NCBI GenBank assembly: GCA_015067385.1 | Contig: SVMP01000054.1 | Location: 1 to 11,920 of the forward strand | Origin: Oscillospiraceae bacterium | GTDB lineage: Bacteria > Bacillota > Clostridia > Oscillospirales > UBA644 | Direction: 5' to 3' | DNA: 11,920 bases | Shown: piece after piece, positions 7,897-11,920 of the stretch | How the letters are laid out: each line of letters starts with the position of its first letter | Position numbering within the stretch: the first letter of the stretch is position 1 | The notes under the pieces: model-generated | What the model was told of the DNA's origin: nothing | What the model saw: only the letters and a program-made list of their open reading frames with translations | Databases searched by the model: none | Made by a program: the position numbers and the translations under genes

Positions 7897-8059
7897 TCGG
7901 TTGTTGTATATTATGTCAATAATTGATATGATTTGTATGATCGGATGCCGATTTGGCGTGTTCAAAGAGTATGGATCGGTCATTGGCTCTCAAAATAAAG
8001 AAATTGCAATATTTTACTTGAAAATTCATAGAAAAAACACAGAGTGGCGTTTCGAACTC
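7897..8059. other. Intergenic region between divergent promoters, short palindromes only
   Basis: No gene is supported here. Visible structure: TGTCAAT repeated at 7891-7897 and 7914-7920, a palindrome TCAAT-A-ATTGA (7916-7926), and ATCGG-ATG-CCGAT (7940-7952). These could be regulator sites for the oxidoreductase, but they are short and AT-rich. Confidence 0.3.
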
Positions 8060-8088
8060 TTGCTTTTTTCTTCAATTTGTGTTATAAT
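8060..8088 (+). promoter_or_regulatory. Sigma-A-type promoter of the rpmG-secE-nusG-rplK-rplA operon
   Basis: TTGCTT (8060-8065), 17-nt spacer, perfect TATAAT (8083-8088) with a TGT extended -10. Transcription should begin near 8095, about 145 nt ahead of rpmG. Confidence 0.8.
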
Positions 8089-8094
8089 GTCTCT

Positions 8095-8238
8095 ACCTTG
8101 CGTAAAGGTGCTTTGTTGAGTTGCGCAAAAATCCGTAAAAACGGTGTTTACGTAAGTCAGAACGCCTTTGCTGTGCCTGTCCGAAATCGAAATACGGATC
8201 GGCGAGAAAGGGAGGCAAATAATTAAGGAGGTGCCGAC
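8095..8238 (+). other. Structured 5' leader of the rpmG operon
   Basis: About 145 nt without a convincing gene. Candidate hairpins: ACCTT-GCGTA-AAGGT (8095-8109); CGTAAA (8134-8139) with TTTACG (8147-8152), competing with CCGT-AAAA-ACGG (8133-8144); and GCC/GGC plus TCCG/CGGA spanning 8175-8203. It ends in a strong AAGGAGG (8225-8231) 7 nt before the rpmG ATG. No T-run follows any of these, so attenuation is not evident. Role unknown. Confidence 0.35.
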
Positions 8239-8391
8239 ATGGGTAAGGATAAAGTAGTTTTGGCATGCTCGGAATGCAAACAGAGGAACTACAACACTAC
8301 CAAAAACAAAAAGAACAATCCCGACAGACTTGAAATGAACAAATACTGCAAGTTCTGCCGCAAGCACACGCTTCACAAGGAAACAAAGTAA
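8239..8391 (+). CDS. rpmG: 50S ribosomal protein L33
   Basis: Small 50-residue basic protein of the large ribosomal subunit. It has the L33 pattern VLACSECKQRNY near the start and NKYCKFCRKHTLHKETK at the end. Two CxxC pairs (C10, C13 and C37, C40) mark the zinc-binding form rather than the cysteine-free paralogue used under zinc shortage. The length is normal for the family. Start is set by AAGGAGG 7 nt upstream. It is the first gene of the operon, directly before secE, an order common in Clostridia. Confidence 0.96.
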   Translation: MGKDKVVLACSECKQRNYNTTKNKKNNPDRLEMNKYCKFCRKHTLHKETK

Positions 8392-8405
8392 GGAGGTCAA
8401 ATTTG

Positions 8406-8666
8406 ATGTCGGAAGAAATCAAAAAGTCCGAAGCTAAGAAACCCGCTAAGGTTGAAACCAAAAAGGAAAAGAAACCCGGTTTCTTTGCAAAAGCAGGAAA
8501 ATTCCTCAAAGAAGTCAAGAGCGAAATTTCCAAAGTCGTTTGGCCCACACCTAAACAGGTTTTGAACAACACTATCGTTGTTATCTGCGTTGTTCTGCTT
8601 TCTGCAGTATTCATTGGCGCAGTTGACGCTTTGTTCAAATTCCTTGCAGGTCTCATTGTGTCCTAA
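8406..8666 (+). CDS. secE: Preprotein translocase subunit SecE
   Basis: Protein of 86 residues, the small membrane subunit that clamps SecY in the Sec translocon. A Lys/Glu-rich cytoplasmic stretch (1-25) precedes the conserved amphipathic segment FLKEVKSEISKVVWPTPKQV (about 33-52). One hydrophobic transmembrane segment follows at about 56-80, the usual single-span form. The ATG at 8406 is chosen over the TTG at 8403 because ATG is the stronger codon and GGAGG (8392-8396) is 9 nt away; the difference is one residue. It starts 14 nt after rpmG and 17 nt before nusG. No tRNA gene lies between rpmG and secE. Confidence 0.95.
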   Translation: MSEEIKKSEAKKPAKVETKKEKKPGFFAKAGKFLKEVKSEISKVVWPTPKQVLNNTIVVICVVLLSAVFIGAVDALFKFLAGLIVS

Positions 8667-8683
8667 TTGGCGGAGGATAAACG

Positions 8684-9205
8684 ATGGCGCAGAACGGAAA
8701 ATGGTATGTGCTTCATACCTATTCAAGCTACGAGAATAAGGTCAAGACAAGTCTTGAAACTATCATTGAAAACAGAAAGCTTCAGGATCTGATTTTTGAC
8801 ATCCGCATACCGACGGAATCGGTTGCAGAGGACAACGAGGCAGGCAAAACTGTTGAAAGAGAAAGAAAACTCTTTCCCGGTTATGTTTTGGTCAATATGA
8901 TCGTCAATGACGACACCTGGTTTATTGTTAAAAATATTCGCGGTGTTACAGGATTTGTCGGTCCCGAAGGTAAGCCCGTACCTCTTACTGACGAAGAGAT
9001 CGCTTCTCTCGGCATTATGAAACAGGCTGCGGAAGTAGACTACGCCGTTGGAGATTCCGTTAAGATAACGAGCGGATCGCTTGAGAACTTTACAGGTATC
9101 GTCGAAGAGATCGACATACCGAACAACAAAGTCCGAGTAGTTATTTCTATGTTCGGACGCGAAACACCCGCAGAACTCGAACTCGACCAGATTGAGGTCA
9201 TTTGA
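8684..9205 (+). CDS. nusG: Transcription termination/antitermination factor NusG
   Basis: Protein of 173 residues, normal length. The NGN domain comes first (WYVLHTYSSYENKVKTSLE at the N-terminus, LFPGYVLVNM near 66-75), binding RNA polymerase at the clamp. A KOW domain follows, from VGDSVKITSGSLENFTGIV near 123 to the end, and by family knowledge contacts S10 or Rho. There is no inserted domain. GGAGG (8672-8676) lies 7 nt before the ATG. It follows secE within the operon, as in most Firmicutes. Confidence 0.97.
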   Translation: MAQNGKWYVLHTYSSYENKVKTSLETIIENRKLQDLIFDIRIPTESVAEDNEAGKTVERERKLFPGYVLVNMIVNDDTWFIVKNIRGVTGFVGPEGKPVPLTDEEIASLGIMKQAAEVDYAVGDSVKITSGSLENFTGIVEEIDIPNNKVRVVISMFGRETPAELELDQIEVI

Positions 9206-9245
9206 TCTGCAAAATTCATTTCATTCTTAAGGAAGGTTAATTGAC

Positions 9246-9671
9246 ATGGCTCAGAAAATAGTAGCTTATGTAAAGCTTCAGATACCCGCCGGTAAAGCAA
9301 ATCCGGCTCCGCCCGTAGGCCCCGCGCTCGGTCAGCACGGTGTTAATATCGTGGCATTTACAAAGGAATTCAATGAAAGAACGAAAAATGACATGGGTCT
9401 TATCATCCCTGTTGTCATTACCATTTATGCGGACCGTTCCTTCACATTCATCACCAAGACCCCCCCGGCAGCTGTTCTTATTAAGAAAGCTTGCGGCATT
9501 GAAAGCGGTTCCGGTGTTCCCAACAAGAACAAAGTTGCTAAGATCACTCGCGAACAGGTTCTCAAGATCGCTGAACAGAAAATGCCTGACCTCAACGCTA
9601 ATGACGTTGAAGCAGCTGCAAAGATGATCGCCGGTACAGCAAGAAGCATGGGTGTCCAGGTCGTAGACTGA
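9246..9671 (+). CDS. rplK: 50S ribosomal protein L11
   Basis: Protein of 141 residues, the standard L11 length. The N-terminal domain carries LQIPAGKANPAPPVGPALGQ and HGVNIVAFTKEFNERT, the proline-rich face that lies near the stringent factor and thiostrepton site on the ribosome. The C-terminal domain, from KTPPAAVLIKKACG onward, is the 23S rRNA-binding part and ends with GTARSMGVQV. The start is supported by GGAAGG (9231-9236) 9 nt upstream. It lies 40 nt after nusG and 65 nt before rplA. Confidence 0.97.
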   Translation: MAQKIVAYVKLQIPAGKANPAPPVGPALGQHGVNIVAFTKEFNERTKNDMGLIIPVVITIYADRSFTFITKTPPAAVLIKKACGIESGSGVPNKNKVAKITREQVLKIAEQKMPDLNANDVEAAAKMIAGTARSMGVQVVD

Positions 9672-9684
9672 GGTCCCTAAAAAA

Positions 9685-9718
9685 GTGGGAGGATCGTTTG
9701 AATCGTCCGAAAAACCAC
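9685..9718 (+). promoter_or_regulatory. Probable ribosomal protein L1 autoregulatory mRNA site
   Basis: In the rplK-rplA gap, GTGG (9685-9688) pairs with CCAC (9715-9718). An asymmetric internal loop (GA, 9689-9690, versus GAAAAA, 9709-9714) is followed by an inner helix GGA-CG/CG-TCC (9691-9696 with 9704-9708, T9694 bulged). This two-helix, asymmetric-loop shape resembles the L1-binding site of 23S rRNA that L1 mRNAs imitate. The rplA ribosome binding site AGGAGG (9721-9726) begins 2 nt after it, so bound L1 would block its own translation. Assignment by shape and position, not by comparison. Confidence 0.55.
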
Positions 9719-9736
9719 ACAGGAGGAATTATTTAA

Positions 9737-10429
9737 ATGAAAAAAGGTAAGAAATATACAGACAGTGCTAAACTCGTCGACAGATCCAAGCTCTATGATG
9801 CCGACGAAGCACTTGGCCTTGTTTGCCAGACAGCTAAGGCTAAATTTGATGAAACTATCGAAATCCACGTTCGCCTCGGCGTTGACTCCCGTCACGCTGA
9901 CCAGCAGGTAAGAGGTGCTATCGTTCTTCCGAACGGTACAGGTAAATCCGTTAAAGTTCTTGCTTTCGTTAAAGGCGACAACATTCAGGCTGCAGAAGCT
10001 GCAGGCGCTGACTTCGTTGGCGGCGCTGAACTCGTTACCAAGATCCAGAATGAAAACTGGTTCGATTACGACGTAGTTGTTGCAACTCCCGATATGATGG
10101 GCGTTGTAGGCCGTCTCGGTAAAGTTCTCGGTCCTAAGGGTCTTATGCCTAACCCCAAAGCAGGTACCGTATCCCCCAACATTGCTCAGGCAATTCAGGA
10201 ACTCAAAGCAGGTAAAATCGAGTACAGACTCGACAAGACCAACATCATTCACTGCCCCATCGGTAAAGCTTCCTTCGGCGTTGAAAAACTCCAGGAAAAC
10301 TTCGACACTCTTATGGGTGCTATCGTTAAGGCTAAACCTGCTGCTGCTAAAGGTCAGTACATTAAGAGCTGCGTTGTAGCTTCCACTATGGGCCCCGGCA
10401 TCAAGATCAACGGCGCAAAACTTATGTAA
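9737..10429 (+). CDS. rplA: 50S ribosomal protein L1
   Basis: Protein of 230 residues, full length for L1, which binds the mobile L1 stalk of 23S rRNA near the E site. Family marks: KKGKKYTDSAKLVD at the start, ETIEIHVRLGVD and RGAIVLPNGTGK in domain I, and VVGRLGKVLGPKGLMPNPKAGTV across the domain junction. IEYRLDKTNIIHCPIGK and the final SSTMGPG-type segment (here ASTMGPGIKIN) complete it. The start follows AGGAGG by 10 nt. Codon use is strongly biased (AAC, CTC, GCT), as in highly expressed genes. It is the last gene of the operon; the usual rplJ and rplL do not follow. Confidence 0.97.
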   Translation: MKKGKKYTDSAKLVDRSKLYDADEALGLVCQTAKAKFDETIEIHVRLGVDSRHADQQVRGAIVLPNGTGKSVKVLAFVKGDNIQAAEAAGADFVGGAELVTKIQNENWFDYDVVVATPDMMGVVGRLGKVLGPKGLMPNPKAGTVSPNIAQAIQELKAGKIEYRLDKTNIIHCPIGKASFGVEKLQENFDTLMGAIVKAKPAAAKGQYIKSCVVASTMGPGIKINGAKLM

Positions 10430-10465
10430 TTTGCCCGAAGGGTTTAATCAGATCGAATTTAAAAT

Positions 10466-10502
10466 AAAAACGGATGATTTCAGATCGAGATCATCCGTTT
10501 TT
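10466..10502. terminator. Strong bidirectional terminator after rplA
   Basis: Perfect 13-bp stem AAAAACGGATGAT (10466-10478) with ATCATCCGTTTTT (10490-10502) and an 11-nt loop. The plus side ends in TTTTTATTG; the minus side in TTTTTATTTT. It separates rplA from the converging small Cys-rich gene. Confidence 0.9.
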
Positions 10503-10556
10503 ATTGTTCTTGACTTTTCGTTTAAAAAATGTTATACTGTTAAATACAGTTTTCTT

Positions 10557-10733
10557 TTATAAATACAGATCATTTTTAGCTTCAGCTTTTGTGGGAACAT
10601 CCTGTTCTCTCTCTTTATATTCCGTCAAAAAAACACAGTTTTGCTCGTTTCTGTTTTTCTTGATGCCGGTCTGAAGCTCGCATATGCCGTCTTTTTGATA
10701 AATACAGTTTTTTTCGCATTGAATTTCATTCAT
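10557..10733 (-). CDS. Small Cys-rich protein (58 residues), possible metal binder
   Basis: Open frame of 58 codons from ATG to TAA. The N-terminal half carries four cysteines in the pattern CEKNC-x7-C-x14-C (C6, C10, C18, C33), around NCIYQKDGICEL and NCVFLTE. This spacing resembles short Cys-rich proteins common in Clostridia, which can be mis-annotated as acyl-carrier dehydratases. The half after residue 38 is charged and lysine/glutamate-rich. No signal peptide or membrane segment. Zinc or iron-sulfur binding is inferred from the cysteines. No clear Shine-Dalgarno sits just before the ATG; AAGGA lies about 35 nt upstream inside the leader motif. It converges on rplA across a shared terminator and diverges from the DUF6873-like gene. 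Function unknown; whether it is expressed is not proven. Confidence 0.65.
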   Translation of the reverse strand: MNEIQCEKNCIYQKDGICELQTGIKKNRNEQNCVFLTEYKEREQDVPTKAEAKNDLYL

Positions 10734-10748
10734 AATTATTAACAGTGG

Positions 10749-10775
10749 CTTTCGTTTCGAAAGTTTTCCTTTCTT
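10749..10775 (-). repeat. Leader motif copy 2, with two mutually exclusive hairpins
   Basis: On the minus strand AAGAAAGGAAAACTTTCG then AAACGAAAG. Arm A GAAAG (10773-10769), arm B CTTTCG (10763-10758), arm C CGAAAG (10754-10749). B pairs perfectly with C, or with A. It ends 15 nt before the ATG at 10733 and matches copy 1 at 2511-2537. Confidence 0.5.
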
Positions 10776-10826
10776 TTTTTAAGGAATCGTTTATTATTAT
10801 TTTTTACACGTTTTACCGAAAAAATC

Positions 10827-11504
10827 ATGATAATTTTGACATCACAAAAAATACCGGGATCTGTTCTGTCATATTTTGAACGGTCTGTTCTTTTGCCTGA
10901 CAATCCTCGTCTCGATCCCAAAGTTTCGTTTCATACGGATCTTTCAATTTTTTCTTTGGGTGATACATTGATCTGCGCCCCTTATCTTTTTGACCTTCTT
11001 TCAAACAGACTTATAAATGTTCCTGTTATATGCGGCTGTGAATCATATTCGCCGTATCCCTATGAAATAGCTTATAATGCGGCTCTTGTCGGGAAAAAAC
11101 TCTTTTGTAAAAAAGATCATACCTGTAAAACGATCCTCGAAGAATGCGAAAAGCAAAGCATATCCTGTGTGAATGTTCAGCAGGGATACGCAAAATGCAG
11201 TACTGTTGCGGTTGATGACCGATCAATAATAACATCCGACCGTTCAATTCAAAAAGCGGCGGAAAAAGAGGGGATAGAGACGCTTTTCGTTTCAAACGAG
11301 GGTGTTTTTCTCGACGGTTATCCTAACGGATTTATCGGCGGCGCATCGATCGTTACGGATAAAGAAGTTATTTTTATCGGAAACATTTTTTGTTCTCCCG
11401 ATGCTCGCAAAATAATCGATTTTATTGAAATGAAGGGGAAAAAAGTCGTATCCTTCCCGGAGGAAAAGCTTTATGATATTGGCAGCCCCATAGTTTTGTT
11501 TTAA
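10827..11504 (+). CDS. DUF6873-like protein (possible GME fold)
   Basis: Protein of 225 residues, soluble, without signal peptide. It resembles clostridial proteins grouped as DUF6873, thought to have the fold of guanidino-group-modifying enzymes; this is a family impression, not a search result. Visible marks are FHTDLSIFSLGD (35-46), VNVQQGYAKCSTVAVDDRSIITSDRSI (115-141), GFIGGAS (168-174) and YDIGSP (216-221). Conserved Cys124 in YAKCST and His36 are candidates for activity, but catalysis is unproven. The ATG at 10827 gives a normal beginning (IILTSQKIPGSV); no Shine-Dalgarno is seen before it. The gene is followed at 46 nt by yunB with no terminator between, so the two may be co-transcribed, hinting at a sporulation-linked role. 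Confidence 0.7.
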   Translation: MIILTSQKIPGSVLSYFERSVLLPDNPRLDPKVSFHTDLSIFSLGDTLICAPYLFDLLSNRLINVPVICGCESYSPYPYEIAYNAALVGKKLFCKKDHTCKTILEECEKQSISCVNVQQGYAKCSTVAVDDRSIITSDRSIQKAAEKEGIETLFVSNEGVFLDGYPNGFIGGASIVTDKEVIFIGNIFCSPDARKIIDFIEMKGKKVVSFPEEKLYDIGSPIVLF

Positions 11505-11550
11505 CAAGAATTATCAGTTCGCTGTGCCCGTGCATATAATATATCGGGTG

Positions 11551-11920
11551 ATGTATGTGCGGAGAAATAAATACTCGGTTAAAATAAGGGCCTTAATTAT
11601 AATTTTCGTTTTTGTTTCGATCGGGATGCTGATTTCGTTTGCGGAAAGATCCGTAAGACCTATACTTCAAACGATGGCAAAGGCAAATGTTGAAATTATT
11701 GCAGGCGAAAAAATAAGCGAAGCGATCGAAGAAGAAATGATGTCCGAACAGTACGATCTTGATAATATCATTTCTTTCGAAAAAGATACGGACGGCAGAA
11801 TAAATGCGGTAAAAACAAATATCGTTACCGCAAACCGTCTGAAATCCGCAATTTCTCTATCCGTTCTTGAAAAAATAGGACAGATTACGGAAAGTGAGGT
11901 TTCCGTTACGTCGGGAAATC
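11551..11920 (+). CDS. yunB: Sporulation protein YunB, 3' truncated by the window edge
   Basis: The first 123 codons are present and the frame is open to the right edge. After a basic start (YVRRNKYSVKIR) a single transmembrane segment spans about 13-30, then SVRPILQTMAKANVEIIAGEKISEAIEEEM and FEKDTDGRINAVKTN follow, the pattern of the YunB family, in which a membrane-tethered domain is needed during sporulation in Bacillus. YunB is known there as a sigma-E-controlled protein; a sigma-E promoter is not convincing here. The start is uncertain: ATG 11551 is chosen, while GTG at 11557, 11548 and 11530 are in frame, and no good ribosome binding site marks one. Confidence 0.8.
   Translation, partial: MYVRRNKYSVKIRALIIIFVFVSIGMLISFAERSVRPILQTMAKANVEIIAGEKISEAIEEEMMSEQYDLDNIISFEKDTDGRINAVKTNIVTANRLKSAISLSVLEKIGQITESEVSVTSGN

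Noticed and set aside
8044..8226. 60-codon plus frame over the rpmG promoter and leader
   Set aside because: It starts upstream of the promoter's start point and has no ribosome binding site or recognisable motif.
8392..8405. tRNA-Trp gene expected between rpmG and secE in many Clostridia
   Set aside because: Only 14 bases separate the genes, so no tRNA is present.
9677..10252. 191-codon minus-strand frame opposite rplA
   Set aside because: It lies antisense inside a certain ribosomal protein gene, and its openness follows from rplA's biased codons; no promoter or known motif seen.
10474..10674. 66-codon plus frame beginning inside the rplA terminator
   Set aside because: It overlaps the terminator and is the shadow of the small Cys-rich gene on the minus strand, which has a far better protein pattern.
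11533..11540. CATATAAT resembling the -10 box of a sigma-E sporulation promoter ahead of yunB
   Set aside because: No convincing -35 box at the right distance, and transcription would start only a few bases before the chosen ATG. Kept only as a possibility.
1..11920. CRISPR arrays, insertion sequences, attachment sites or rRNA genes
   Set aside because: No regularly spaced repeats, transposase or integrase motifs, terminal inverted repeats or rRNA sequence were seen on either strand.

Overview
The window looks like chromosomal DNA of a moderately low-GC, spore-forming, anaerobic member of class Clostridia (Oscillospiraceae-like). The reasons are an [FeFe]-hydrogenase, the Firmicutes gene order rpmG-secE-nusG-rplK-rplA, sigma-A-type promoters, strong Shine-Dalgarno sites on many genes, and a sporulation gene of the YunB family. 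The taxonomy is an inference from gene content only.

Layout. Positions 1-860 hold the C-terminal catalytic part of an [FeFe]-hydrogenase, cut by the left edge and closed by a terminator at 872-914. A promoter at 912-941 drives a cytoplasmic TIM-barrel glycoside hydrolase of clan GH-D type (971-2473). A sugar-type ABC solute-binding lipoprotein follows (2553-3944) without permease genes, and a terminator closes the pair. Next is a self-contained two-gene unit with its own promoter and palindromic operator candidates. It has an XRE regulator with a long helical C-terminus (4093-5166) and, overlapping it by 4 bases, a lipid-anchored HExxH metalloprotease (5163-6458). A hairpin at 6525-6557 probably serves both this unit and the converging FAD-dependent oxidoreductase (6589-7842, minus), which has a near-consensus promoter.

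The core translation/transcription operon starts from a promoter at 8060-8088, has a leader of about 145 nt, and runs rpmG, secE, nusG, rplK, rplA. The rplK-rplA gap contains an RNA motif that looks like the L1 autoregulatory binding site. The operon stops at a strong hairpin after rplA, so rplJ-rplL do not follow. On the far side of that hairpin, on the minus strand, is a 58-residue Cys-rich protein gene (10557-10733). Divergent from it is a DUF6873-like gene (10827-11504), and then yunB (from 11551), which runs off the right edge.

The least expected items are four. The first is the coupled XRE regulator and secreted gluzincin. The second is a nearly identical leader motif of about 27 nt, found once upstream of the solute-binding lipoprotein and once upstream of the small Cys-rich gene, 15 nt from the start codon in both. 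The third is the small Cys-rich gene itself. The fourth is the early end of the ribosomal operon.
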